NCBI GenBank assembly: GCA_003222245.1
Contig: QHVH01000050.1
Coordinates: forward strand, 1-42,668
DNA: 42,668 bases
DNA from: Blastocatellia bacterium AA13
Lineage (GTDB): Bacteria > Acidobacteriota > Blastocatellia > UBA7656
Direction of reading: 5' to 3'
The notes beneath the pieces are model-generated. The model saw only the letters and a list, made by a program, of their open reading frames with translations. It was not told the DNA's origin and did no database searches. A program made the translations under genes and the position numbers. This document shows positions 7,556 to 16,585 of this stretch, one piece after another. Each line of letters starts with the position of its first letter. The first letter of the stretch is position 1.

Positions 7556-8203
7556 CTAATCATTGTCGTAATACTTGCTTGACTCCCTCGTGTTGCCGTC
7601 GGCGAGATCGCATAATCTGCGAAAGCTTGGCAACATTGCCAGCCACGCGTCGTCACCCGCGGTCTCAACAACTTTTTGTTTTATAGTCGGGCGGTCAACT
7701 ACCTTCTGGAGCTTCAGCAGAAAAACGATGTCATCCAAATCTTTTTGTCGTCCCGCGTTCATTTTGAGAATGAGAAGCCATTCCGGCGTGATAATCCGCA
7801 ACCCGGTTGGAAGCGTGATGGCATCCCGCAGAGCCGCGCTGTAATACTTCTGATAGCCGTCGTTTCTTACGATCCAATCAACCCGAACCGCGTATTTATC
7901 GACCTGCAGTGTGTAGCTGCTGCCGCCGATGCTCAGCCGGTGTTCCGGTGTGAGCGACAAGAGGCGTGACGCGATGATATCAACGTCCTTAGTCAATCGT
8001 GGGCTGCCATAAAGATGCATCGCCAAGCCGCCCGCGACCGCCCAGTCTATTTCTTCCCTGGCCGCCAGATCACCTGCTTTCTGGGCCGCTTCTACGCCGG
8101 CGTCTGTTGAGATCATCGGCTGCGATGCGCTTTGCAGCACGTGCTCGACGATTCGCTTATAGTCATCTTCACTCATTGTTTTTTGCTCTGAAGTCGAATG
8201 CAT
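7556..8203 (-). CDS. Nucleotidyltransferase-fold protein (AbiEii/MNT-like)
   Basis: A 215-residue protein with a nucleotidyltransferase superfamily signature, AVAGGLAMHLYGSPRLTKDV followed by DII: the GG and YG turn, then the DxD metal-binding pair. A later RQKDLDDIVFLL is typical of AbiEii-toxin-like or DUF6036-like proteins. Such enzymes transfer nucleotides to RNA or protein targets, but the substrate here is unknown. The start ATG 8203 lies one base after the stop of the VWA gene (TGAGATG), indicating translational coupling. An internal ATG at 8176 is an alternative start. No cognate HTH antitoxin (AbiEi) is adjacent. Confidence 0.7.
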   Translation of the reverse strand: MHSTSEQKTMSEDDYKRIVEHVLQSASQPMISTDAGVEAAQKAGDLAAREEIDWAVAGGLAMHLYGSPRLTKDVDIIASRLLSLTPEHRLSIGGSSYTLQVDKYAVRVDWIVRNDGYQKYYSAALRDAITLPTGLRIITPEWLLILKMNAGRQKDLDDIVFLLKLQKVVDRPTIKQKVVETAGDDAWLAMLPSFRRLCDLADGNTRESSKYYDND

Positions 8204-8204
8204 C

Positions 8205-11200
8205 TCATGTTGTAAGTCGGCTGTAAATTCCCGGAAGCCTTTCGGGCAGGCTCAATACGTCGTCGATGATCGTATACCCGACTTCTCCATACATATCGCG
8301 AAGCTGATCTTCCGATTCGCGGTCAATAGTTATGCAGAAGGGTGTGATCCCATCAAGCCTCGCGTGCCGCAGCGCCATTCGCGTGTCTTCCCGAGCATAG
8401 CGGCTATCCCCATAGTCGTGATCATACGGCCTTCCATCCGACAAGATTATGAGGAGCTTCGTTCTGGCCTGTTGTTTCGAAAGACGGTCGGCCGCGTGTC
8501 TGATCGCGGCTCCAAGCCTCGTGTTGTTCTGATATGTGATTCCGCCTATGCGCCGCTCGACATCCGAGGAATAAGACTCGCCAAAATCCTTGATGATAAA
8601 AAATTTCACGTTGCGGCGGCCCTCGCTCGTGAATCCCTGCATCGAGTACGAGTCGCCCACGGCTTCCAGAGCCTCGCTCATCAATACAAGCCCTTCCTTT
8701 TCTATATCAATAATCCGCTGGCCGGGTTGAGTATAAGGCTTGTTTGGCTGGCGGCTGATCGTTCGCGCGGTCGAGCTCGACATATCGAGCAGGAATGAGA
8801 CAGTGACATCGCGTTCACGTCTCAACTTCCGAGTGTAAAGCCGATCGTCGATCAATCCGGTCGAACGCATATCCAGCGCATAATCAATAACGGCTTGCAG
8901 GTCGTAGTCCTCGCCGTCTATTTCACCTCTAATTCGCCGGAGGTTTTCAGGCCGCAGAAGCTGAAATTGATAGCGAATAGATGAAATCACACCGGAATAG
9001 CGGCTCCTCACGAGTTCGACAAAGCCGCGGGAGCCCCGAGTATTTTGCCGTTCGATGATCCTGCACCAGCGCGTGCGATAGTCTCCAAGCTCGCGATCCC
9101 ACTCATCGTAATAAAAAGCACGGTCGTTTTTATCTAGATCCTGTTCGACGGATTCGCCTCCGTGCATTTCACTCAGCTCCTCCGTGTCCGGAGTCACCTC
9201 CTGGCTCACGCCCGATGACCAGAAGCTGAAAGGATCATCATGAACTTCGCTTTGTTTAGCTGTTTCTTGAGACTGTTCCGAACTCGGATCGGCGCCTTCG
9301 GCTTCATCGCCTGAGCTATCGCTCTTCTCATTAGCTTCGGAGGATTCGTTGGACGAGTCGTCTCGGTCGCGCGGGCCTTCGACGAAGAGATCATAAACCC
9401 GTCTCGTGGCGATCAATGAGTCGCCTATGTCCGCCCTTTCATGAAAGATCTGTTCGCTCATTATTCTTTCCAGTTGCGAGACGGTAGTCGGAAAGGCCCG
9501 CCGCGCGGACTCCGTGGCGCCTCCGCACAGCGCAATCTGAAACAAGAGCTCCATCGGAATCATCTCCGCGACCATCATGTCGATGTCGGGCCTGCGTTCG
9601 AGCAGCCGCAAACGCACGAAATCCAGATCGCGGCGAATGCCTCGATAAGCGGCGCGGAGTAGATAGTCAACCCGGCCGTTCTCTATAGTCGTAAAGAGTC
9701 TTGTCGCAAGATCGGGATTTGGAAAATGAGGAAGAACACTTCCGAATCCAATACCCTCATCGATCTTGCGCTTCCGCCGCTGCTTCTTTGAGGCTTCTTC
9801 CGAGGAAGAGCTCGCAGCCTCGCTCGGCGGCTGCCGTTTAGGGAAAGCGGCTTTTACCTCGGCAAGGGCGGCCCTGGCTCCGGCGGAGTTGATCGCGTAT
9901 GTCTCAAACTCTATCTGGCCTGCCGCGTGGGCAGCCAGCACCTTGAACAGTCTGAAGTTGTCGGCTTCGCCTTCGAATTCGGCGACGACCGACGGCAGGT
10001 AGATCGTTTTACCGTCGCTGAGCTTTGACTCGTCGGGTATCGATGCAAGCGGAGCGATGGCCAGCGACCGGCCGGTAAGTCCCTCGACATACATGCGCAG
10101 GGTTTGCGCCACCGAGTCCAGAGTAAGACCGCCCTCGATCCGGAACAGAGCTTCCTGGCTGCCCTTTGATTCCAGCGCGTAATAGGCTTGCGTCTTTCGA
10201 ACATCCGTCGAGACGTCGATACCGCGCAACGCCCACTCGCGGAATTGACCAACAGAGGCTGAAGTAAGCGCGATCGGACTCGCCTTGAAACATTCAATGG
10301 CCGCCAGCGAGTTCAATTTGCCGATGGCTTCTACGATTTCGAGTACGGCGGAAACGAGTTGTCCGCGCTTTGATTTGCCTCCGCGGGCCGCAAGATCGGC
10401 GACGATTTGCGGGCTGGCTTTCATGAAGTGATAGCTCGCGGCGTTTCCTTGAAGCGCGACAAGGTGCGCGAGCGCGGTCCAGCGGTCGAATGCGTCCTCG
10501 CCTGCAATCGAGAGGACACGACTCGCGGCTTTGAAATACTGTAGAGCGACCCCGCCGGAGCGATCGAGATATGATTCGGTGTTGTTGAGCAGTTTCTCTA
10601 TCGAGCCTTCCTTCAGGGACGTACTCTTGCGAGCAAGCACCGGCAGTTCAGCAAAGAACTCCGCGGCCGTGCCGCCCGACTTGAAGGCAAACGCCGACGT
10701 CAATGCGAGCACCCGCGATATCAGATCGTCGCCGGTATTTCCGATCTCGGACTTGAGCGTGTTCAATACCGATGGGGCCGTAGTAAACAGGTCATAGCTA
10801 TGTTTAACTGAATGCCTGGCGAGTTCCAGACAGGTGTTCAAAACCGTCATGGCCGTCTCGGGGCGGCCGATTCGAGCTATTATATCCGGCGCTTCCTTAA
10901 AGCACTCGAAGGCGGTGTTGGCGGAAAGGGCCGCCTGCTTACTGATGAGTTTCAGCACGGCGGATCGCATATTTTCGGGAATTTCCTCCAGGGTTGGTTT
11001 GCTTGCCTGAAAGAAATCGCACGCGGCGTCGGCGCTCGTGCCGCAGAGACGGCGGCCGACCTCACCCCAGACTCGTAGATCCGACGAATCGATGAATCGA
11101 GAGACCTCCGGCGCGGCTTTCAGAAATTCGATTGCGGCGCGCAGGCTCGCGGTGGCGAGTGTTATGCCGATATCGGTGGTTAGCAGAAGCCGCTCGGACG

Positions 11201-11306
11201 GAAGAATGCCCAGCCGCTTGGCTATGGACTCAATAGTCGAAGCGGTCGCTCCCTTTAGATGTTTCTTTAGAGTCTTTTTTACGTCGGATTCATTTGGCTC
11301 GCTCAT
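8205..11306 (-). CDS. NorD/CbbO-like VWA domain protein with N-terminal repeats
   Basis: A large 1033-residue protein. Residues of about 40-370 contain eight degenerate repeats of roughly 37-44 residues with a pattern like AAxxFFKAxP (for example [24 protein letters not shown] and [12 protein letters not shown]), probably helical. A central part resembles NorD/CbbO proteins. An acidic Ser/Glu-rich linker follows (about residues 640-720). The C-terminal VWA domain has the MIDAS DMSSS motif near residue 841, ILSDGRPYD, and the family-typical ending [20 protein letters not shown]. Members of this family usually work with a MoxR/NorQ/CbbQ AAA+ ATPase to activate a metalloenzyme. None is present in the window. 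The next gene is coupled to it. Confidence 0.85.
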   Translation of the reverse strand: MSEPNESDVKKTLKKHLKGATASTIESIAKRLGILPSERLLLTTDIGITLATASLRAAIEFLKAAPEVSRFIDSSDLRVWGEVGRRLCGTSADAACDFFQASKPTLEEIPENMRSAVLKLISKQAALSANTAFECFKEAPDIIARIGRPETAMTVLNTCLELARHSVKHSYDLFTTAPSVLNTLKSEIGNTGDDLISRVLALTSAFAFKSGGTAAEFFAELPVLARKSTSLKEGSIEKLLNNTESYLDRSGGVALQYFKAASRVLSIAGEDAFDRWTALAHLVALQGNAASYHFMKASPQIVADLAARGGKSKRGQLVSAVLEIVEAIGKLNSLAAIECFKASPIALTSASVGQFREWALRGIDVSTDVRKTQAYYALESKGSQEALFRIEGGLTLDSVAQTLRMYVEGLTGRSLAIAPLASIPDESKLSDGKTIYLPSVVAEFEGEADNFRLFKVLAAHAAGQIEFETYAINSAGARAALAEVKAAFPKRQPPSEAASSSSEEASKKQRRKRKIDEGIGFGSVLPHFPNPDLATRLFTTIENGRVDYLLRAAYRGIRRDLDFVRLRLLERRPDIDMMVAEMIPMELLFQIALCGGATESARRAFPTTVSQLERIMSEQIFHERADIGDSLIATRRVYDLFVEGPRDRDDSSNESSEANEKSDSSGDEAEGADPSSEQSQETAKQSEVHDDPFSFWSSGVSQEVTPDTEELSEMHGGESVEQDLDKNDRAFYYDEWDRELGDYRTRWCRIIERQNTRGSRGFVELVRSRYSGVISSIRYQFQLLRPENLRRIRGEIDGEDYDLQAVIDYALDMRSTGLIDDRLYTRKLRRERDVTVSFLLDMSSSTARTISRQPNKPYTQPGQRIIDIEKEGLVLMSEALEAVGDSYSMQGFTSEGRRNVKFFIIKDFGESYSSDVERRIGGITYQNNTRLGAAIRHAADRLSKQQARTKLLIILSDGRPYDHDYGDSRYAREDTRMALRHARLDGITPFCITIDRESEDQLRDMYGEVGYTIIDDVLSLPERLPGIYSRLTT

Positions 11307-11427
11307 CTGGAGGATTCTAACGGTATGATCAGGCCGCTCTCAAATCGCTAATATCGTTTCAGGTCTGCGATTGCTGAAAGCGACTGGTGAAAAATGCCAC
11401 AAACCGGCCGGTCGGTCACATTTCTCC

Positions 11428-11456
11428 TTGCAATCATTCTGAAAATATCGTATATC
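11428..11456 (+). promoter_or_regulatory. Candidate promoter of the fad operon
   Basis: TTGCAA (11428-11433), a 17-base spacer and TATATC (11451-11456) form a plausible sigma-70 promoter upstream of the TetR gene. The predicted transcription start would be a few bases before the palindromic operator at 11471, so a bound regulator would block early transcription. The -10 box lies within a 7-bp tandem repeat. Confidence 0.4.
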
Positions 11457-11470
11457 GTATATCGTATATC
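11445..11470. repeat. 7-bp tandem repeat (ATATCGT) in the fad promoter
   Basis: Three full copies of ATATCGT and a partial fourth (ATATC) span 11445-11470. They lie between the candidate -35 box and the FadR-type operator, so copy number would change promoter spacing. Confidence 0.7.
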
Positions 11471-11492
11471 ACTGAATGAGTATTCATTCAGT
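11471..11492. promoter_or_regulatory. FadR-type palindromic operator
   Basis: A perfect inverted repeat: arms ACTGAATGA (11471-11479) and TCATTCAGT (11484-11492) around GTAT. The core differs at one position from the Bacillus FadR (YsiA) consensus TGAATGAMTANTCATTCA, as recalled from the literature. It lies 41 bases before the start of a TetR gene that itself resembles FadR. Autoregulation and repression of the whole fatty-acid degradation operon, relieved by long-chain acyl-CoA, is the likely function. Confidence 0.75.
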
Positions 11493-11533
11493 AGAGCCTT
11501 ATTACCACACGCCTTATACTCGGAGGCCCTAAG

Positions 11534-12196
11534 ATGGCTAGCACCAGGAAGGCAGTTCAGGCCAAGGCAGTTCAGACAAAAACGGTTCAATCAAGGGCAG
11601 TTCAGCCCAAAGAAAAATCCAACGGCAAGTATGCGGCGATACTCCGCGCGGCTATAAAGGTCTTTGCCCGAAGCGGCTATTTCAACTCGAAGGTCGCCGA
11701 CGTGGCCCACGAGGCGGGAGTGGCCGACGGTACCGTATATCTCTACTTTAAGAACAAGGACGACATCCTGGTATCAATTTTTAACAATGAGATGGAAGAG
11801 GCGCTTTCGCAGGGCCGAGCAGCCCTGGCCCAGGTCGCCGATCCGGCCGAAAAGCTCAAGCGCGTAGTGCTCGCGCACCTGGAGCGATTCAGCAGTGATC
11901 GCGATCTTGCGGTCGTGTTTCAAGTCGAGCTTCGCGGATCGACAAAATTCATGGAGCAATTCTCAGCCACCCGGGTATCCGATTACCTGGAGCTGATTCG
12001 GTCCGTCATCGAGGATGGCCAGAAGCGCGGAGTGTTCCGCCAGAACGTCAACAGCACTATCGCGGCAAAGATCCTCTTCGGCGCGGTCGACGAAATGGTT
12101 ACCAACTGGGTTCTCAGCCGCAAGCGCTACAGCCTGTTGTCTATTGCGGACATAGTAGTCGATATATTTTTCAACGGCGTTCGCGCTCATTCATAA
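11534..12196 (+). CDS. fadR: TetR-family fatty-acid regulator, FadR (YsiA)-like
   Basis: A 220-residue TetR-family repressor. After an unusual 25-30 residue basic, repetitive N-terminus, the helix-turn-helix domain begins at YAAILRAAIKVFARSGY and contains DVAHEAGVADGTVYLYFKNK. The C-terminal ligand domain resembles Bacillus FadR, whose ligand is long-chain acyl-CoA. GGAGG lies seven bases before ATG 11534. The operator 41 bases upstream and the acyl-CoA ligase gene 23 bases downstream mirror the Bacillus fadR-lcfA arrangement. The N-terminal extension is encoded by a 15-bp tandem repeat. Confidence 0.85.
   Translation: MASTRKAVQAKAVQTKTVQSRAVQPKEKSNGKYAAILRAAIKVFARSGYFNSKVADVAHEAGVADGTVYLYFKNKDDILVSIFNNEMEEALSQGRAALAQVADPAEKLKRVVLAHLERFSSDRDLAVVFQVELRGSTKFMEQFSATRVSDYLELIRSVIEDGQKRGVFRQNVNSTIAAKILFGAVDEMVTNWVLSRKRYSLLSIADIVVDIFFNGVRAHS
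11549..11608. repeat. 15-bp tandem repeat in the TetR gene N-terminus
   Basis: Four in-frame copies of a 15-bp unit (11549-11563, 11564-11578, 11579-11593 and 11594-11608), of the type AAGGCAGTTCAGNNN, encode KAVQA, KAVQT, KTVQS and RAVQP. The result is a basic tail ahead of the HTH domain. Confidence 0.8.
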
Positions 12197-12219
12197 TCGA
12201 ATAGCGCATCGAGATAGCG

Positions 12220-14046
12220 ATGATTTACACGCCCCGGACAATCAACGAGCTCTTTAATGCAGCCGTTGAGCGCTATCGCGACGATGAGTTCCTAAAACAT
12301 AAGGTCGCGGGTTCCTGGCGGTCGTTGTCATATGGAGAGGCGGCGCGCCGGGTCAGGGAGATGGCTCTCGGGCTCCATTCGCTTGGATTGAGAGCGGCGG
12401 ATCGAGTCGGAATCTGGTCCGAGAATCGGCCGGAATGGAATCTGGCGGATCTGGCCGTTTTGGGAATCGGCGTGGTGGACGTTCCAATCTACACGTCGCA
12501 GGCGAGGCATCAGGTTCGTTATATCCTGAGCGATGCCGGCGTAAGAGCTTTATTTGTTTCCGCCGCGCTCCTGCCTGAAGCCCTGGAAATCAAGAATGAG
12601 ATTACAGGAATTGAGTTCCTGATCTGTTTTGATGAAGTGTCGAGCGAGCATCGATCGCTCGGAGTTATTTCCGCGGTTGAGTTGATAAATAGCGGCCGCG
12701 AGGTCTTCGGCGGGCAACCGCGGCTTTATGAAGACATGTGGAGGTCGGCCGATCCCGAGCATCTCGCGACGTTGATGTATACCTCGGGGAGTACCGGCGA
12801 GCCGAAAGGCGTAATGCTCACTCACAGGAATCTCACCTCCAACGTCCTTCAGAATTACAAGTGGCTCGGGCTCGAGGGGAGGCGTGACATCGCTCTCAGC
12901 TATCTGCCTCTCTCTCATATTTTCGAGCGCGGCGTGTGGTACCTCGATATGTACTGCGGGTTTGTGATTGCGTACGCCGAAAGCATAGAAGCGACGCCGA
13001 AGAATCTGCTCGAGATCAGGCCGACGGTAATGACCAGCGTTCCCAGAATGTTCGAGAAGATTTATAGCAGGATAGTAGAGAAAGGGCTCGCCGCCGGGTT
13101 TCCGTTGAAGCAGATCTTCTTGTGGTCGCTGGGTGTCGCTCGAAGATGGGCTGAATTGCGGGATCGAGGAAAGCCCATAGGGCGATGGCTTTCATTCTCG
13201 CATAAGATCGCCGATGCTTTGGTGTATAAGAAATGGAGAGACGCGGTCGGCGGCCGCGTGCGTGTTTTTATATCCGGCGGAGCACCGCTTGCTTCCGAGA
13301 TAGCGTATATCTTCGCGGGCGCCGGGCTCATAATTTTACAGGGATATGGTCTCACCGAAACCTCGCCTTCGATCGCATGCAATACCGAAGAGCACAATCG
13401 TATAGGAACGGTGGGCCGCGTCATCGCCGGATTCGAGTTAAAGATCGCCGAAGACGGCGAAATCATGGTGAAGGGCGACTCGGTAAGCCACGGCTACTAC
13501 AACCTGCCGAATGCGACGGCTGAGGCCTTCGGCTCCGATGGCTGGTTTAGAACGGGCGATATCGGTCACCTGGATGAAGATGGATATCTTGTCATCACCG
13601 ATCGCAAAAAGGACCTGATCAAAACGAGCGGCGGCAAGTACATCGCTCCACAGTTGATCGAGAGCATGATCAAAGCAAGCCGTTTCGTATCCCAGGTAGT
13701 TGTTGTGGGAAACAATAGAAAGTTCGCATCAGCTTTGATAGTTCCAAGTATGTCGTTGGTGAAGAGCTATGCCGAGTTGAAGGGAATACGGTTCAGTAGT
13801 ACGGCGGACCTGTTCGGCGACCCTCGGATAATAGACCTCTTCATAAGACAGGTGGATAAATTCACATCACGGTTGGCTAAATTCGAAAAAATCAAAAAGG
13901 TCGCTCTTCTGGAGAAGGAGATGACGGCCGAATCGGGCGACTTGACTCCGACACTAAAGCCAAGGCGAACGATCATAGAAAAACGGTACAAGGAAGTCAT
14001 CGATAAGCTCTACGAAGAGAGCGCGGCCGCCGCGCTGGCGGTTTGA
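12220..14046 (+). CDS. fadD: Long-chain acyl-CoA ligase (AMP-forming)
   Basis: A 608-residue AMP-dependent ligase. The AMP-binding P-loop YTSGSTGEPKGVMLTHRN is at about residues 187-204, followed by GYGLTETSP and the hinge region WFRTGDIGHLDEDGYL with DRKKDLIKTSGGKYIAP. The length and the C-terminal half resemble the FAA1-type long-chain fatty-acid ligases. It activates fatty acids to acyl-CoA for the downstream beta-oxidation enzymes. It starts 23 bases after the TetR gene and is presumably controlled by it. Chain-length preference cannot be read from the sequence. Confidence 0.9.
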   Translation: MIYTPRTINELFNAAVERYRDDEFLKHKVAGSWRSLSYGEAARRVREMALGLHSLGLRAADRVGIWSENRPEWNLADLAVLGIGVVDVPIYTSQARHQVRYILSDAGVRALFVSAALLPEALEIKNEITGIEFLICFDEVSSEHRSLGVISAVELINSGREVFGGQPRLYEDMWRSADPEHLATLMYTSGSTGEPKGVMLTHRNLTSNVLQNYKWLGLEGRRDIALSYLPLSHIFERGVWYLDMYCGFVIAYAESIEATPKNLLEIRPTVMTSVPRMFEKIYSRIVEKGLAAGFPLKQIFLWSLGVARRWAELRDRGKPIGRWLSFSHKIADALVYKKWRDAVGGRVRVFISGGAPLASEIAYIFAGAGLIILQGYGLTETSPSIACNTEEHNRIGTVGRVIAGFELKIAEDGEIMVKGDSVSHGYYNLPNATAEAFGSDGWFRTGDIGHLDEDGYLVITDRKKDLIKTSGGKYIAPQLIESMIKASRFVSQVVVVGNNRKFASALIVPSMSLVKSYAELKGIRFSSTADLFGDPRIIDLFIRQVDKFTSRLAKFEKIKKVALLEKEMTAESGDLTPTLKPRRTIIEKRYKEVIDKLYEESAAAALAV

Positions 14047-14071
14047 ACGTTATCAGCTTGGGGGGAGCGAA

Positions 14072-16477
14072 GTGGGTTATCGTATAAACAAAGCAGCCGT
14101 GCTTGGCGCCGGTACGATGGGATCTCAAATCGCGGCGCATCTGGCCAACGCCGGAATAGAAGTCATATTGCTTGACGTCGCACCGGGTGAATTGACCCGC
14201 GACGAAGCGGCAAGAGGACTCACGCTGGAAAGCAGAGGAGTCAGGAACCGCATATCGAATGCCGGGCTCGCGGCCGCTCAGAAGCTAAAACCGGCTCCGT
14301 TTTTCTCGCGTGATTCCGTCAGTCTCATAACCACGGGCAATTTCGAAGACGATCTTCGAAGAGTGGGCGAGGTCGATTGGATCATCGAAGCGGTAATCGA
14401 AAAGCTCGATGCCAAACGCGACCTTTTTACGCGTATTGAGAAACATCGCAAACCTGGAACAATCATCAGCTCGAATACATCAGGCATTCCGATCCGAGAG
14501 ATGGCGGCGGGGATGCCCGAGGATTTTCGCAGGCATTTTTTGGGCACGCATTTTTTTAATCCCCCGCGCTATTTGAAGCTCCTCGAAGTCATTCCAGCGA
14601 GCGAAACTCTGCCGGAAGTAATCGAAGCCATCAGCGATTTTTGTGACCGGCGTCTGGGGAAGGGAATTGTTCGCGCGAAAGACACCCCGAACTTCATAGC
14701 CAATCGCATCGCGGCTTTCAGCTCGCTCAATGCGATTCGAGTGATGCTCGAAGGCGGTTTCACGATTGAAGAAGTCGATGCCATCACGGGACCGCTGATT
14801 GGACGGCCGAAATCGGCTTCATTTCGGACCGCGGATATAGTAGGGCTCGATGTATCCCTTTACGTCGCTCAGAATCTGTATGAGGCCGTGCCCGATGATG
14901 AAATGCGAGAGGTGCTGTCGCCGCCGGATCTTCTTAAAGAGATGGTGAAGCGAGGCTGGACGGGCGCCAAAACGGGCCAGGGTTTCTACAAGAGGCAAAA
15001 GGGTGAAGGCGGAAAGACGGAGTTCTGGGTGCTTGACCATGCAACGATGGAGTACAAGCCGCCCCAGAAGGTTCGCCTTCCTTCTATTGACGCCGCCAAG
15101 GCCATCGAGACCACCGCGGAACGGATTCGAACTTTGATCTATGGCAAGGATCGGGTCGGCGAATATCTTTGGAGGACCATCAGTCAAAATCTGATTTATG
15201 CCGCGAATCGGATTCCGGAGATCTCCGATTCGATAGTCGACATCGATAACGCGGTTCGATGGGGGTTCAATCACGAATTCGGCATCTTCGAGCTTTGGGA
15301 CGTTATAGGCGTCGAAAAGTCGACGGCAAAGATAAAGGAGGAAGGGTTAGCCGTGCCGCCGCTTGTGGAGGCGCTGCTGAGCTCGGGTAAAAAGAGCTTT
15401 TACGAACGCCGCGATGGGCGCACCTTCTACTTCGATCCCGCGAGCTCGAGCTATCGTGAGATGGAATTGCCGCGGGGAGTGACAATTCTCAAGTCTCTTA
15501 AAGAACGCAACCTCGTTATCAAGAAGAACTCGGCCGCTTCGCTGATCGATCTCGGCGACGGTATCGCATGCCTGGAATTCCATTCGAAGATGAACGCGAT
15601 TGGCGGCGATACGATCGCGATGATGAACTCATCCCTTAAAGAGGTCGGCGAGAACTTTGAAGCTCTGGTGATCGGAAACCAGGCTGAGAATTTTTCGGTA
15701 GGCGCCCACATATTGATGCTGTTGCTAGGCGCTCAGGAAGGTGAGTGGGACGAGATTGCGATGAGTGTCAGGCAATTTCAGAACGCGAACATGAACCTGC
15801 GTTACTCGGCTAAGCCGGTCGTTGTCGCTCCGCGGGGGATGGCTCTTGGCGGAGGCTGCGAGATAACGATGCATGGCGATCGCGCGCGCGCGGCCGCGGA
15901 AGCTTACATCGGATTAGTCGAAGTCGGCGTCGGGCTTATTCCCGGCGGCGGCGGCGTGAAGGAAATGGTATTGCGGGCGATGGAGGGCTCGGTCCCGGAC
16001 GAGGATCTGTTTCCGCGTGTGAAGAAGGTGTCCGAGACTATTGCGATGGCTAAGGTTTCAACGTCCGCCGTCGAGGCTCAAGAAATCGGTTTCCTGCGAG
16101 ATACGGATCAGATCACGATGAACCGGGATCGCTTGATTGAAGACGCAAAGCAGACCGCTCTTGGAATGGTACGAGAGGGTTATGTTCAGCCTCATCCTCG
16201 CCCGGACATTCCCGTGCTGGGAGAACCCGCGCTGGCGGCGATCAAGCTCGGAATTCACATGATGATTCGAGGCGGCTACATCTCTGAATATGACGGACAC
16301 GTCGCCGGGAAACTCGCGACCGTGATTACCGGCGGCGATCTCTCCCGTAAGACGGTGGTGTCGGAGCAATACCTGCTGGATCTAGAGCGTGAGGCTTTCG
16401 TGTCACTCTGCGGAGAGCGCAAGACTCAAGAGCGCATACAGCATATGTTGAAGACCGGAAAGCCGTTGCGCAATTGA
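14072..16477 (+). CDS. fadN: 3-hydroxyacyl-CoA dehydrogenase / enoyl-CoA hydratase, FadN-like
   Basis: An 801-residue bifunctional beta-oxidation protein with the dehydrogenase domain first, the order of Bacillus FadN rather than E. coli FadB. The NAD-binding motif GAGTMG is at residues 12-17. The dehydrogenase part includes FLGTHFFNPPRYLKLLEVI and IANRI. The hydratase/isomerase domain lies in the C-terminal third, with ALGGGCEITMHGDRA and the catalytic EVGVGLIPGGGG. It performs hydration of enoyl-CoA and oxidation of hydroxyacyl-CoA. Start is GTG 14072, after GGGGGGAG at good spacing and 25 bases past the ligase stop. Confidence 0.9.
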   Translation: MGYRINKAAVLGAGTMGSQIAAHLANAGIEVILLDVAPGELTRDEAARGLTLESRGVRNRISNAGLAAAQKLKPAPFFSRDSVSLITTGNFEDDLRRVGEVDWIIEAVIEKLDAKRDLFTRIEKHRKPGTIISSNTSGIPIREMAAGMPEDFRRHFLGTHFFNPPRYLKLLEVIPASETLPEVIEAISDFCDRRLGKGIVRAKDTPNFIANRIAAFSSLNAIRVMLEGGFTIEEVDAITGPLIGRPKSASFRTADIVGLDVSLYVAQNLYEAVPDDEMREVLSPPDLLKEMVKRGWTGAKTGQGFYKRQKGEGGKTEFWVLDHATMEYKPPQKVRLPSIDAAKAIETTAERIRTLIYGKDRVGEYLWRTISQNLIYAANRIPEISDSIVDIDNAVRWGFNHEFGIFELWDVIGVEKSTAKIKEEGLAVPPLVEALLSSGKKSFYERRDGRTFYFDPASSSYREMELPRGVTILKSLKERNLVIKKNSAASLIDLGDGIACLEFHSKMNAIGGDTIAMMNSSLKEVGENFEALVIGNQAENFSVGAHILMLLLGAQEGEWDEIAMSVRQFQNANMNLRYSAKPVVVAPRGMALGGGCEITMHGDRARAAAEAYIGLVEVGVGLIPGGGGVKEMVLRAMEGSVPDEDLFPRVKKVSETIAMAKVSTSAVEAQEIGFLRDTDQITMNRDRLIEDAKQTALGMVREGYVQPHPRPDIPVLGEPALAAIKLGIHMMIRGGYISEYDGHVAGKLATVITGGDLSRKTVVSEQYLLDLEREAFVSLCGERKTQERIQHMLKTGKPLRN

Positions 16478-16585
16478 GGCGACGACATCGCTCGTCGTGC
16501 GGCCCAGCCGGCTCAGGACAGCGAGGGATCGACAGACGCAAGCTGTCATCGTTGATTAAGGACAGGCGAACAACGGAGTAATTTG

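Noticed and set aside
9911-10297. 128-codon frame within the VWA gene
   Set aside because: Out of frame on the same strand as the conserved repeats; no Shine-Dalgarno or domain.
11403-11412. 10-bp palindrome ACCGGCCGGT
   Set aside because: Too short and GC-rich to assign a function; the FadR-type operator nearby is far better supported.
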